The notes: a model not told the origin generated them from the sequence alone. A stretch of 64,000 bases of DNA from Glutamicibacter protophormiae (GCF_014647495.1 NZ_BMPH01000002.1:248001-312000); one strand, 5' to 3'. Positions 49,415 through 58,953 are shown, counted from the stretch's first letter. Numbers and translations are program-made.

Positions 49415-50748
49415 GTAACACTGTGAAGCACGAGCACGACCCGGGCCTGCAAGTTCCAAGCCTCTCGTCGCCCCAAATGCGGCGCATCCTGGCTTCGAGC
49501 TTCCTGGGCAGCGCCATCGAATTCTACGATTTCATCCTCTACGCCACCGCGGCGTCGCTGGTCTTCAACAAGATCTTCTTCACCAACCTCACCCCGGGCG
49601 TCGCGATCTTCGCCTCCTTCGCCACTCTGGCGGTGGGCTACCTGGCCCGCCCGCTGGGCGGCATCGTCTTCGGCCACTTCGGCGACAAGATGGGCCGCAA
49701 GGGCGTGCTGATCACCTCGATGGCCATGATGGGCGGCGCCTCGACCCTCATCGGCCTGCTGCCTCCCACAGCGCAGGTGGGCATGCTCGCCCCCATCGCG
49801 CTGATCGTCCTGCGTGTGGTGCAGGGCCTGGCCGTGGGCGGGGAATGGGGCGGAGCGATGCTCATGGCCCTGGAACACGCCCCGAAGGAGCGCCGCGGCT
49901 TCGCGGCCAGCTTCGCGAACATGGGCGGCCCGGCCGGCGCGGTCATGGCAACCCTGGCCGTCTCCGCGGTCTCGCTGCTGCCCGACGACCAGTTCCTGGC
50001 CTGGGGCTGGCGCATTCCGTTCATCCTGAGCATCGCGCTGGTCGGCATCGGCCTGGTCATCCGCCTGAAGGTCACCGAATCCCCGCTGTTCCTGTCCCTG
50101 GAGCAGAAGGCCGAGGAGCGCAAGACCCCGATCCGCGAGGTGCTCACCCGCTACCCGAAGTCCGTCATCCGCGGCACCCTGGTGGGCATGAGCTCCTACA
50201 CCGTGCAGGGACTGATGACCGTCTGGGCCATCTCCTTCGTGGTGGACGACCTGGGCATGGACCGCACCAGCGTGCTGAACATCAAGGCCATCGGCGCCGC
50301 GCTGACCGTGGTGGGCATCTGGTTCGCCGCCCGCTACTCGGACAAGTACGGCCGCCGCCCGGTGATGATGGTCGGCATCCTGGCCGGCGCGCTGCTGGCC
50401 CTGCCGATCATGTTCATGCTGGAGCTGGGGCAGCTATGGCTGTTCGCCATCGCGCTGTTCATTGCCAACGGCATCGTCCAGGCCTGCATCTTCGGCCCCT
50501 TCGGCGCGTTCACCGCCGAGCTGTTCCCGACCCGCATCCGCTACACCGGAGCTTCGCTGGTCTACCAGCTCTCCTCCACCGTCGGCGCCGGCTTCACCCC
50601 GATGATCGTGGCCGGCCTGGTGCTGGTGGCCGGAGGCAAGCTGTGGCTGGTCGGCGTGGTCTGGGCCGCGACATTCATCATCGCCGCGCTGGCCATGCGC
50701 GGCATGAAGGAAGGCAAGGACGCCGACCTCGAAGCGCAGGACCTCTAG
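49411..50748 (+). CDS. MHS-family MFS permease
   Basis: 445 residues, 12 helices. Opens SSFLGSAIEFYDFILYATAA with the family motif GGIVFGHFGDKMGRKGVLI and AVGGEWGGAMLMALEHAPKE. The metabolite:H+ symporter group takes up organic acids such as shikimate, 2-oxoglutarate or aromatic acids. Coupled to the upstream MBL hydrolase by an ATGA overlap, and followed by a convergent LysR gene. Confidence 0.92.
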   Translation: MSNTVKHEHDPGLQVPSLSSPQMRRILASSFLGSAIEFYDFILYATAASLVFNKIFFTNLTPGVAIFASFATLAVGYLARPLGGIVFGHFGDKMGRKGVLITSMAMMGGASTLIGLLPPTAQVGMLAPIALIVLRVVQGLAVGGEWGGAMLMALEHAPKERRGFAASFANMGGPAGAVMATLAVSAVSLLPDDQFLAWGWRIPFILSIALVGIGLVIRLKVTESPLFLSLEQKAEERKTPIREVLTRYPKSVIRGTLVGMSSYTVQGLMTVWAISFVVDDLGMDRTSVLNIKAIGAALTVVGIWFAARYSDKYGRRPVMMVGILAGALLALPIMFMLELGQLWLFAIALFIANGIVQACIFGPFGAFTAELFPTRIRYTGASLVYQLSSTVGAGFTPMIVAGLVLVAGGKLWLVGVVWAATFIIAALAMRGMKEGKDADLEAQDL

Positions 50749-50765
50749 GTCCGCCGATCCATGGT

Positions 50766-50801
50766 GCCGGGCCGTTCAGGAATTCTCCTGGGCGGCCCGG
50801 C
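50766..50801. terminator. hairpin overlapping the LysR 3' end
   Basis: 9-base perfect arms (50766-50774, 50793-50801) around 18 bases lie between the two convergent genes, covering the last codons of the LysR gene. Confidence 0.5.
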
Positions 50802-51705
50802 TGTCGCGTTCGGCGCCGACTTCCTCGCAGAAATCCAGGAACGCGCGCAGCCGAAGGCTGGGGCGCTTGGTTGCGGTGTAGGCCACGCAGATGTCGCTGT
50901 AGCCCACCGGTCCGTCGATCTCCAGCACCGCCAGCGGCAGCCCATCGTAGCTCAGGTCCACCGGAGGGCGCTGTACCAGCACGGTGTAGCCCAACCCGCG
51001 GGCCACCATGCCGCGCACCGCCTCGAAGCTCTGGGAGCTCCAGCGGATCTTCGGGTCAAGCCCCGACATCCGCAGGTTCACCAGCTGGTTGTCGCGCACC
51101 GTGGGCAAGTCCAGGGAAACGAAATCGTCCTCGGCCAGTTCCTCCAGTTTCACCGCACCGCGCTCGGCGAAGCGATGCGAGGCGGCGACCAGCACATAGG
51201 GGCGCCCGGACATCACCACCCGGTGCTCCACGTCATCCAGCAGGTGCCGGGTGTGGGTCAGCACCACATCCAGATGCCCCTGCAGCATGCGCCGCTGCAG
51301 TTCCGCAGCGTCGCCCTCGATGATTTTCACCTGCAGCCCAGGGTTCGGGGCGGTGAACCGTTCGCAGATCACCGGGATCCAGAAGGCCGCCAGCGAGGAA
51401 TAACAGCCGATGACCAGCGGCCCGGCGAGCGCCGACTGGCGTTCCCTGATCTGCCCCTGGATTTCCTCGGCATGGCGCACCAGCGCCCGGGCGTCGTGGA
51501 GGAACTCGATGCCCACAGCGGTGAGCACCACGCCGCGGGCCCGGCTGCGCACCAGCAGCTGGCTGCCCACCACGCGTTCCAGATCCGCCATGGACTGGCT
51601 CATCGCGGCCTGCGAGATATGGCAGGCCGCGGCCGCCGCGGACAGCGAACCGGCCTCGGCGACCGCGACGAAGTACTGCAACTGGCGCAACGTGTAGTTG
51701 ATCAT
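50776..51705 (-). CDS. LysR-family transcriptional regulator
   Basis: 309 residues. HTH at the N-terminus: LRQLQYFVAVAEAGSLSAAAAACHISQAAMSQSMADLERVVG. The effector domain follows with LAGPLVIGCYSSLAAFWIPVI. Converges on the MHS permease and is the nearest regulator of the MBL-MHS pair, though the promoter of that pair is 2.4 kb away. Confidence 0.92.
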   Translation of the reverse strand: MINYTLRQLQYFVAVAEAGSLSAAAAACHISQAAMSQSMADLERVVGSQLLVRSRARGVVLTAVGIEFLHDARALVRHAEEIQGQIRERQSALAGPLVIGCYSSLAAFWIPVICERFTAPNPGLQVKIIEGDAAELQRRMLQGHLDVVLTHTRHLLDDVEHRVVMSGRPYVLVAASHRFAERGAVKLEELAEDDFVSLDLPTVRDNQLVNLRMSGLDPKIRWSSQSFEAVRGMVARGLGYTVLVQRPPVDLSYDGLPLAVLEIDGPVGYSDICVAYTATKRPSLRLRAFLDFCEEVGAERDSRAAQENS

Positions 51706-51706
51706 C

Positions 51707-52036
51707 TCAGAGACCCACCGCCACCAGCACGATGGCGCTGCCGCCCAGGGCGAGCATCGCGCCGGTCATGACCAGCACCGCCGCCACGTCGGCATGGATG
51801 CGTTCGTTTTTCACGCCGTGCGCCATCCGCGAATAGCGGCGGCGCTGCGAAAGGTAGATGCCTCCGGCGGTGCAGACGGCGATGCCCACCAGGACCAGCA
51901 CCCCGGTGCCGTAGTGCGGGGCCCAGCGCAGGAACACCCCGCAGACCACCAGGAAGGAGACGAGCGTGCGGGCCCAGGCCATGACGGTGCGCTCGGGCTG
52001 CAAGCCCGGGTCGGTGAGCGGGAACTGCTCCTTCAT
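51707..52036 (-). CDS. DUF202-type small membrane protein
   Basis: 109 residues from ATG 52036 with GGAAGG upstream. Three hydrophobic helices follow the family opening PGLQPERTVMAWARTLVSFLVV. Function unknown. It directly follows a second DUF202-type gene (4 bases apart), a frequent pairing in actinobacteria. Confidence 0.85.
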   Translation of the reverse strand: MKEQFPLTDPGLQPERTVMAWARTLVSFLVVCGVFLRWAPHYGTGVLVLVGIAVCTAGGIYLSQRRRYSRMAHGVKNERIHADVAAVLVMTGAMLALGGSAIVLVAVGL

Positions 52037-52040
52037 TCCG

Positions 52041-52418
52041 CTACCTTCCCAGCAGGACCATGGCGATCGCCGCCACGGCTCCGGCGATCGCACCCAGGCT
52101 GAGCAGCGGCACGATCGCAGGCAGCGGCAGCGGCTTCCCGGTGCGCATGCTGCGTTCGACCCGGACCCAGCGCACGCCGGCGCCCAGTGCGATGAGCATG
52201 CCCACCCCGATTACGAAAAAAGCCAGAACGGTGCGCACCGGCCCCGGGAACGCCCCGGCGGTGAACGCCTCCAGGGCGATGCCTCCGGCCAGGAATGCCA
52301 GTGAGGTGCGGATCCAGGCCAGAAAGGTGCGTTCGTTGGCCAGCGTGAATCGCGGATCGGGCTCGCTGCCTTCGGGCAGCAGCGTCCGGGCGAGTTTGCT
52401 GCGGTCATTCTGGGTCAT
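52041..52418 (-). CDS. YidH-like DUF202 membrane protein
   Basis: 125 residues from ATG 52418 with AAGGA 5 nt upstream. FTLANERTFLAWIRTSLAFLAGGIALEAF is the DUF202 signature, followed by two further helices. First gene of the DUF202 pair. Function unknown. Confidence 0.88.
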   Translation of the reverse strand: MTQNDRSKLARTLLPEGSEPDPRFTLANERTFLAWIRTSLAFLAGGIALEAFTAGAFPGPVRTVLAFFVIGVGMLIALGAGVRWVRVERSMRTGKPLPLPAIVPLLSLGAIAGAVAAIAMVLLGR

Positions 52419-52586
52419 GGGCATCCTTGCGCGCGGCGGCCTCCGCCCGGAAAACGCCGGTGCTGGCCGCGGAAAATCTTCAGATCCGACCCCGTGCCGG
52501 CACTGGCCGCCGCGGGGTTTACTGCTCTTCCAAGACTACGTCCAAAACCCCCTCGAAATCTTGTTTGCGACGGCCTGCCGGGCCGT

Positions 52587-52604
52587 GGAATTCCGCGGAA
52601 TTCC
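52587..52604. promoter_or_regulatory. 18-bp perfect palindrome upstream of the acyl-CoA dehydrogenase
   Basis: GGAATTCCGCGGAATTCC is fully self-complementary and lies 131 bases before the ATG. A second odd palindrome (TGTGAGTCACA, 52669-52679) lies closer. Either could bind a dimeric repressor. The rest of the 310-base gap (52425-52734) holds no gene I can support. Confidence 0.4.
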
Positions 52605-52734
52605 CGTGTGTTCGGCGGTGCGCGAAACCGTGGGTGCCAGCCCGCGCCAAGGACCTGAATCGGTGTAGTGTGAGTCACATATGTAGCGGTCAGGCGTCCA
52701 CACCAATGACGCCTGCTTGAGTCAGGAGCCAAAC

Positions 52735-53871
52735 ATGCTCGAACTTACTGAAGACCAGAAGGCGCTCGCGGAAATGGTCCGCGATTTTGCCACCACCCGG
52801 ATCGCCCCGAATGCACTGGACTGGGATGAGCGCCAGCATTTCCCCGTCGATGTGCTGGCCGAAGCAGGCCAACTGGGCATGGGCGGAATCTACGCCGGCG
52901 AGGAGTTCGGCGGCTCGGCGCTGACCCGCAGCGACGCGATCCTGGTGTTCGAGGAACTGGCCAAGGCCTGCCCGACGATTTCAGCGTACATTTCCATCCA
53001 CAACATGGTGGTGTGGATGATCGACCACTTCGGCACCCCGGAGCAACGCGCCCAGTGGCTGCCCGCGATGACCGCGATGCAGAATCTGGGTTCCTATTGC
53101 CTGACCGAACCCGGGATCGGTTCGGACGCCGCGGCGCTGACCACGCGCGCGCGCCGGGACGGTGACGAGTACGTGCTCAGCGGGGTCAAGCAGTTCATTT
53201 CGGGCGCCGGCACCTCGGCGCTCTACATCGTCATGGCGCGCACCGAGGACACCGGAGCACGCGGCATCAGCGCCTTCCTGGTTCCGGGGGACAGCCAAGG
53301 GCTGAGTTTCGGCCCGAACGAGAAGAAGATGGGCTGGAAGGCGCAGCCCACCCGGCAGGTCATCATGGACGGGGTGCGCATCCCGGCGGGCAACCTGCTC
53401 GGCGCCGAAGGCCAGGGATTCTCCATGGCGATGCAGGCGCTGAACGGCGGACGGCTTAATATCGCTGCCTGCTCGCTGGGCGGCGGGCAACATGCGTTGG
53501 AGCAGTCCGCGGCATACCTCAAGGAACGCCAGGCTTTCGGAGGGCCGCTGACCCGCCAGGAGGCGCTGGTCTTCAAGCTGGCCGAGATGGACATGGGGCT
53601 GGAAGCCGCCAGGTCGCTGCTGCGCAGGGCCGCCGCCGCGCTGGATGCGAAGGCGCCTGACCGGGTCAGGCTGTGCGCCATGGCCAAGAAGGTCGCCACG
53701 GATGCCGGTTTCGAGGCGGCGAACAGCGCCATCCAGCTGCATGGCGGCTACGGCTACCTCAGCGACTACGGGCTGGAGAAGATCGTGCGTGACCTGCGGG
53801 TGCACCAGATCCTGGAAGGCACCAACGAGATCATGTCGCTGATCGTGGGCCGCGGCCTGGTCGACAAGTAG
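52735..53871 (+). CDS. acyl-CoA dehydrogenase
   Basis: 378 residues from ATG 52735, preceded by CAGGAG; the in-frame TTG 52717 lies before that ribosome site. FAD-site blocks SYCLTEPGIGSDAAAL and FISGAGTSALYIVMART, substrate loop GQGFSMAMQALNGGRLNIAA, and catalytic Glu in HQILEGTNEIM near the C-terminus. The branch resembles short/branched-chain (isobutyryl-type) dehydrogenases of valine breakdown. No beta-oxidation partner is adjacent; the 3-hydroxyisobutyrate dehydrogenase 6 kb away would act later in that same pathway. Confidence 0.92.
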   Translation: MLELTEDQKALAEMVRDFATTRIAPNALDWDERQHFPVDVLAEAGQLGMGGIYAGEEFGGSALTRSDAILVFEELAKACPTISAYISIHNMVVWMIDHFGTPEQRAQWLPAMTAMQNLGSYCLTEPGIGSDAAALTTRARRDGDEYVLSGVKQFISGAGTSALYIVMARTEDTGARGISAFLVPGDSQGLSFGPNEKKMGWKAQPTRQVIMDGVRIPAGNLLGAEGQGFSMAMQALNGGRLNIAACSLGGGQHALEQSAAYLKERQAFGGPLTRQEALVFKLAEMDMGLEAARSLLRRAAAALDAKAPDRVRLCAMAKKVATDAGFEAANSAIQLHGGYGYLSDYGLEKIVRDLRVHQILEGTNEIMSLIVGRGLVDK

Positions 53872-53889
53872 CCTCCGGGCGCCCGCGGC

Positions 53890-54597
53890 TCAGTCTTGCC
53901 GCGGGCGCAGCTCGGCATCAAGCACCGGCGTGGACGTATTGGTGTCCTTCCCGGTGGGATGCACCGGGATGATCTCCCGGTCGAAACTCCCCAGCGCCGC
54001 GATGGAGCCCAGCTCCATGGCGTCCAGCAGGGTGCGCTGGGTGGGGCGCATCATCTTGATTTCCTTGCGTTCCAAGGCCGCGAACAGGGCTTCGGGGTGG
54101 ATCCAGTTGGAGATCACCGCCTCGGTGGTCTGGTGGCGCGGCTCCTGGTCCTCGCGCAGCACCGCGGTGTAGAAATAGGTGTCGAAGCGCTTGGGGTAGC
54201 CTACCGGGGTGACCCAGTTCGCCCAGGGGCGCAACTGTTCGGGATCAAGCAGCAACCCGGTTTCCTCGAACACCTCACGGCGGGCGGCGGCCAGCATTTC
54301 CCCGGCCCGGAAGGGCGCCTGCTGCTCACCCTCGTCCCAAACGGTGGAGTGCTTCCAGCGCTGAGCCTGCTCGGCCAGAAGCCGTGCATCGATCGCACCG
54401 GTGCGCACCAGCTCCGTGTCCTGCGCGTCGACCCGGCCGCCGGGGTACACGACCATGCCCGCGGCGAAGTCCATGGTGCTGACCCGGTGCTGGATGAACA
54501 CCTCGAACCCGATGTCCGCTGCACGCAGCAGCAGCACGCTGGCGGCGCGGCGGATGGGAACCTCTACGGCAGGATCGAAAAAGGACTTCGTCGTCAT
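53890..54597 (-). CDS. Nudix hydrolase
   Basis: 235 residues from ATG 54597. The Nudix box is AARREVFEETGLLLD, and the early GGRVDAQD places the long-insert branch (NUDT19/RNU8-like), which includes CoA pyrophosphatases. It converges on the acyl-CoA dehydrogenase gene, with an 18-base gap. Substrate inferred only as a nucleoside-diphosphate-linked compound. Confidence 0.9.
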   Translation of the reverse strand: MTTKSFFDPAVEVPIRRAASVLLLRAADIGFEVFIQHRVSTMDFAAGMVVYPGGRVDAQDTELVRTGAIDARLLAEQAQRWKHSTVWDEGEQQAPFRAGEMLAAARREVFEETGLLLDPEQLRPWANWVTPVGYPKRFDTYFYTAVLREDQEPRHQTTEAVISNWIHPEALFAALERKEIKMMRPTQRTLLDAMELGSIAALGSFDREIIPVHPTGKDTNTSTPVLDAELRPRQD

Positions 54598-54795
54598 GAA
54601 CCCCAGTATGTCCTGTATCGGCCGTGACGAGCCAACGGCACGGACTTTCATGCGTCATCAAGCCCTGCTATCGCAACAGGGGCTCTTGCCAGCAAGGGGC
54701 GGCCTGCATAGAGTGTGACGCACGCCATCGCGCCGTCAGGGCCGGCAATGCCTGGCGTCATCGCAGCCTGCCGTCGATTGAAAGAGGGAAAGCCC

Positions 54796-55200
54796 ATGAA
54801 GGGTCCCCAGCTGTATGTCCTTTTCCCCGGAACTGCACGGGATGCCTTGAACTTCTATGCAGGGGTCTTCGGCGGCGAGCTGGCCCTGTATTCCTATGCG
54901 GAGTTCAACCGGAGCGACGGGCCACCGACGGCGATTGCCCATGGAATGCTCAACGGGGAAGTGACGCTGGGTGCGGCCGATGCAGCGCCGGGCGAGAACC
55001 CGGTGCAGATCCAGGGCGCCATGCTCTCCTTGCTGGGCGCGGCGGAACCACCCGTGCTGCACGGGTGGTTCGAGGCGCTGGCCGACGGGGGACAAGTGGT
55101 TGACCCGCTGGCCGCCAAGCCGTGGGGCGCTACCGACGGCCAGGTCCTCGACCGCTTCGGGCTGACCTGGCTGATCGGATACGAGCACCCCGCGGACTGA
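54796..55200 (+). CDS. VOC-family (PhnB-like) protein
   Basis: 134 residues from ATG 54796 after AGAGGGAAAG. The fold starts QLYVLFPGTARDALNFYAGVFGGELALYSY and ends LTWLIGYE. PhnB/YjdN-like pattern. Function unknown; probably binds a small molecule without a known reaction. Confidence 0.85.
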   Translation: MKGPQLYVLFPGTARDALNFYAGVFGGELALYSYAEFNRSDGPPTAIAHGMLNGEVTLGAADAAPGENPVQIQGAMLSLLGAAEPPVLHGWFEALADGGQVVDPLAAKPWGATDGQVLDRFGLTWLIGYEHPAD

Positions 55201-55207
55201 GCGGGGA

Positions 55208-56239
55208 CTACTGCGGCGGGAAGACGAGGGTTCCGAGTATCGAAACTACCGTGATGACCACCGTGGCCAGCAGGCCCAGGAGCAGCGACTTGCCTCCGGA
55301 TTTCACGATGCTGCGCAGGTGGACTCCGAGCCCCAACGCGAACATGGCGGCCGACAGCATCAGGGTCTGCAGCAGTTGCGCGCCATCCAAGGCCCAGGCT
55401 GGAACCGTTCCGATGGTGCGCAGGAGCATTGCCGCAATGAACCCGAGGACGAACAGTGGCACCAATGGAGGATTCTTGCCGCCGGACACCGCGTGGCGGC
55501 GGCGCATGAACATGCCCACACCTGCGATGACCGGCGCCAGCAGCACGACGCGGGCAAGTTTGACGGTCACCGCCACTTCGAGGGCCGCGGCGCCGACCGA
55601 GCCACCGGCAGCGACCACCTGGGCGACCTCATGGGTCGAGGCTCCCACCAGCATGCCGATGCTGCGCTCATCCATTCCCAGCAGGGCGCCGAGGGCGGGT
55701 ATGGCGGGGATCATGAGGGTTCCGAAGAGCACTACTAGTCCGACGGCGGTGGCCACCTGGTTTTGCTTGGCCCGCACAACATTTTCCGCCCCGGCCACCG
55801 CGGCGGCGCCGCAAATGGAGAAGCCGGCTGCGATCAGCATCCGCTGGGGCAGGTCCAGTCCCATCCGCGAGCCCATCCACAAGGTGGCGAAAAAGGTCAC
55901 TCCCACCGATAGGAAAACCACCAGCAGCACTCCGGGGCCCAGGCCTAGGATCGTGCCCAGCGACAGCTGCAGCCCGAGCAGGACGATACCCAGCCGCAGC
56001 AGTTTCTTGCCCGACACCGCGATGCCCGGTTCCAGGGCTGCGTGGACCGGATCGATGTTCCGCCACAGGGCTCCGAGCACGATGGCCAGCAGCAGTGCGC
56101 TGACCCCGTCGAAGAATTGACTGATGAGCATGCACAGCGCCCCGGCCAGCAGGCAGACCGCTACGCCGGGCAGCGCGGTGCGTAGTGACGGGGGAGCCGA
56201 TGACGGGGAAGGTGTCTGGATCTGATCTGTGGGTTGCAT
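55208..56239 (-). CDS. YeiH-family putative sulfate/anion exporter
   Basis: 343 residues with about ten membrane helices. The UPF0324/YeiH signature is clear: SGKKLLRLGIVLLGLQLSL, AAGFSICGAAAVAGAENVVRAK and VGASTHEVAQVVAAGGSVG. Members have been proposed to export sulfate or related anions. Divergent from a LysR gene, 71 bases away, the classical yeiH-yeiE type arrangement. Confidence 0.92.
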   Translation of the reverse strand: MQPTDQIQTPSPSSAPPSLRTALPGVAVCLLAGALCMLISQFFDGVSALLLAIVLGALWRNIDPVHAALEPGIAVSGKKLLRLGIVLLGLQLSLGTILGLGPGVLLVVFLSVGVTFFATLWMGSRMGLDLPQRMLIAAGFSICGAAAVAGAENVVRAKQNQVATAVGLVVLFGTLMIPAIPALGALLGMDERSIGMLVGASTHEVAQVVAAGGSVGAAALEVAVTVKLARVVLLAPVIAGVGMFMRRRHAVSGGKNPPLVPLFVLGFIAAMLLRTIGTVPAWALDGAQLLQTLMLSAAMFALGLGVHLRSIVKSGGKSLLLGLLATVVITVVSILGTLVFPPQ

Positions 56240-56310
56240 GTTTTCAGTCTTCTCCCGTCACGGTTTCGGCGGTATTCGTCCCTCGGCTATGAGAGGCATA
56301 TGCTCTTGAT

Positions 56311-57234
56311 ATGGATCAGGACCCGTCATCATTGAACAGCATTGCGCACTGGATCCAGTTCTCCTCGCTGTCGCTGCTGGTCGGCATCGCGGACCACGGC
56401 AGCCTCAGCGCCGGGGCCCGGGCTGCGGGCATCGCCCAGCCGAATGCCTCGCGCGCCCTGAAAACCCTTGAACGCCGGCTCGGCTACCAGCTGGTGGACC
56501 GCAAGACCACCGGGTCGACGCTCACCGCCGAGGGTGTGCTCACGGTCCAGTGGGCCCGGGAAGTGCTTGAATGCCTGCAGACCTTCGCCGCCGGAGCGCG
56601 GTCGCTGGCGGATCCGGGCCAAAGCGAACTGGACTTCGCGGCCAGCATGACCGTGGCGGAGTATCTGGCGCCCAGCTGGATCGGCGCGCTGCATCGCAAG
56701 ATGCCGTCGGTGAAGCCGCGGATGCGGATCATGAACTCGCAGGACGTGATCCGCAGCGTCCGGGACGGCGAGCTGGAATTCGGGTTCGTCGAGACGCCGC
56801 ACATCCCCATGGGACTCAGGAGCCAGCAGGTCTACAGCGATGAAATGCTGGTTGTCACCGCACCGGACCACCCCTGGGCGCAGCGCGGCCACGCGCTGAC
56901 CCTCCAGGAACTGCAGAGCACCGCACTGATCGAGCGCGAAGCAGGCTCCGGAACCCGCGCCTTCCTCGACTACATTTCCCATGCCGACCGGCCCAAGCCC
57001 CTGGCCGAGTTCAACAGCAACGCCACCATCTGCCAGTGCGCCGCTGCCGGCATGGGGCCGGCGGTGCTCAGCCAGCTGGCCGTGGAAAGCCAATTGAAGC
57101 TCGGGGCGCTGGTGGAGATCCCCTTCGACGGCCCGGCCCTGGTCCGCGAGCTGCGGGCGATCTGGTCGGTGGACCACGTGCCTGGAGCCGCCGAACAGGC
57201 GCTGCTGGAGATCGCCGCGGACTCCGCTTCCTAG
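56311..57234 (+). CDS. LysR-family regulator, divergent from yeiH-like gene
   Basis: 307 residues. HTH: LLVGIADHGSLSAGARAAGIAQPNASRALKTLERRLGYQLV; effector domain begins ESELDFAAS-like LDFAASMTVAEYLAPSW. Position makes it the likely regulator of the YeiH-type exporter. Confidence 0.92.
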   Translation: MDQDPSSLNSIAHWIQFSSLSLLVGIADHGSLSAGARAAGIAQPNASRALKTLERRLGYQLVDRKTTGSTLTAEGVLTVQWAREVLECLQTFAAGARSLADPGQSELDFAASMTVAEYLAPSWIGALHRKMPSVKPRMRIMNSQDVIRSVRDGELEFGFVETPHIPMGLRSQQVYSDEMLVVTAPDHPWAQRGHALTLQELQSTALIEREAGSGTRAFLDYISHADRPKPLAEFNSNATICQCAAAGMGPAVLSQLAVESQLKLGALVEIPFDGPALVRELRAIWSVDHVPGAAEQALLEIAADSAS

Positions 57235-57331
57235 GCCTGGAAGCGGATCTCGACCACCGGCATTTCGGTCGGCAGGGGCTACCGCGCACCGTCTTTCCCC
57301 GTGCCGGGCAGGGTGCGCTCTGTGACGGCAA

Positions 57332-57361
57332 GTGTGCAAAGATGCACGCTCGGTGTGCGCA
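57332..57361. promoter_or_regulatory. candidate LysR half-sites before the second MHS gene
   Basis: GTGTGCA-AAGA-TGCACGC (57332-57349) is an inverted repeat with one mismatch, followed by TGTGCGCA (57354-57361). The TGTGCGC half-site also occurs before the LysR gene at 59895. Confidence 0.4.
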
Positions 57362-57473
57362 ATCCGAGCCTCTGGCGAGCCGATTAAGTCTTTCAAAGAA
57401 CTGTGACCTGCGACATACTCGGGTGCTACGGGACGGGTCCAATGGGGGACCTGCGGCATCGGAAGGATTGGCA

Positions 57474-58856
57474 GTGGCATCGGAAATTTCTGATAAAACC
57501 GAACGCAAGGGGCTGCGGCGGGTTGTCGCGGCATCGATGGCAGGCACCATCGTCGAGTGGTACGAGTTCTTCCTCTACGCGACTGCCGCCACCTTGGTGT
57601 TCAACAAGGTCTTCTTCCCGGCCTCGGGCAATGACCTGGACAATATCATCAAGGCCTTCCTCACCTATGCGGTGGGCTTCATCGCCCGGCCCATCGGCGG
57701 TATCGTCTTCGGCCACTTCGGCGACAAGTACGGTCGCAAGCACTTGCTCCAGGTGGCCATCATCCTGGTCGGCGTGACCACCTTCCTCATGGGCTGCCTG
57801 CCCACCTACGACATGATCGGCTACGCCGCGCCGATCCTGCTGATCGTCCTGCGCTTCCTGCAGGGTTTCGCTGTCGGCGGCGAATGGGGCGGCGCGGTGC
57901 TGCTGGTGGCCGAGCACGCGCCGAACCGCGAACGCGGATTCTGGGCTTCCTGGCCGCAGGCCGCGGTGCCGATCGGCAACCTGCTGGCAACCATTGTGCT
58001 GCTGTTGCTCTCCTTCACCCTCAGCAACGAGGCGTTCCTCGCATGGGGCTGGCGCGTAGGCTTCTGGCTCTCGGTCGTGATCGTGGGCGTCGGCTACTAC
58101 ATCCGCACCAAGGTCTCCGACGCGCCGATCTTCCACGAGGCCAAGGCCGAAATGGAAGCCAACGCCGCGGCAGGCTACGGCGTGGCCGAAGTGTTCAAGC
58201 GCTACCCGCGCGGGGTGTTCACCGCCATGGGCCTGCGCTTCGCGGAAAACATCCTGTATTACATGGTGGTCACCTTCTCCATCACCTACATGAGCGTGCA
58301 GCTTCAGATGCAGACCTCCAGCATCCTTACCCTGATGCTGCTGGCCCACGTCTTCCATGCCATCGTGGTTCCGCTCGTTGGGCGCTTCACCGACTCCCTG
58401 GGCCGCCGCCCGGTCTACGCCGCCGGCGCCGGACTGATGATCGTCTGGGCGGTGGTCGCCTTTCCGATGTTCAACACCCGCAACGACGCAATCATCCTGC
58501 TGGCCATCGTGGCCGGGCTGGCCGTGCACGCGCTGATGTACGCGGGGCAACCGGCCATCATGGCGGAAATGTTCCCCACCCGCATGCGCTACTCCGGGGT
58601 GTCGCTGGGCTACCAGGTCACCTCCATCGTCGCCGGGTCGATGGCGCCGATCATCGCAACGGCCCTGCTGCGGGCAACCGGAAGCTGGGTGCCGGTGGCG
58701 GGGTACATCGTCTTCGCCGCGCTGGTGACGCTGGTGGCCGTCTACTTCCTGCGTGAATCCAAGGGCGTGGATCTCGGCGACATCGACGAGCAGGACCGCA
58801 TCAGCAGCGGCCTGTCCACCGCAGCGCCGGATGCCGAAAGCAAGCTGACGCGCTAG
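57474..58856 (+). CDS. MHS-family MFS permease
   Basis: 460 residues from GTG 57474, with GGAAGG 7 nt upstream. Twelve helices; MAGTIVEWYEFFLYATAA and IGGIVFGHFGDKYGRKHLL, GFAVGGEWGGAVLLVAEHAP. Imports an organic acid with protons. The upstream repeats match those before the LysR gene 2.5 kb on, which borders hydroxyisobutyrate and hydroxybutyrate dehydrogenase genes, so a hydroxy acid is a reasonable cargo. Confidence 0.92.
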   Translation: MASEISDKTERKGLRRVVAASMAGTIVEWYEFFLYATAATLVFNKVFFPASGNDLDNIIKAFLTYAVGFIARPIGGIVFGHFGDKYGRKHLLQVAIILVGVTTFLMGCLPTYDMIGYAAPILLIVLRFLQGFAVGGEWGGAVLLVAEHAPNRERGFWASWPQAAVPIGNLLATIVLLLLSFTLSNEAFLAWGWRVGFWLSVVIVGVGYYIRTKVSDAPIFHEAKAEMEANAAAGYGVAEVFKRYPRGVFTAMGLRFAENILYYMVVTFSITYMSVQLQMQTSSILTLMLLAHVFHAIVVPLVGRFTDSLGRRPVYAAGAGLMIVWAVVAFPMFNTRNDAIILLAIVAGLAVHALMYAGQPAIMAEMFPTRMRYSGVSLGYQVTSIVAGSMAPIIATALLRATGSWVPVAGYIVFAALVTLVAVYFLRESKGVDLGDIDEQDRISSGLSTAAPDAESKLTR

Positions 58857-58871
58857 CCATCAGGTCAGCTT

Positions 58872-58914
58872 GGCCCGCGCGCCGTTTCCCGCACCGGGGA
58901 GCGGCGCGCGGGCC
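58872..58914. terminator. 12-bp GC hairpin between convergent genes
   Basis: 58872-58883 and 58903-58914 are exact complements, 15 bases after the MHS stop and 39 before the opposing LysR stop. Likely bidirectional. Confidence 0.75.
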
Positions 58915-58953
58915 GTTAAGCTGTGCTGGTCCGGCCCTGCCGCAGGTGTCCCG

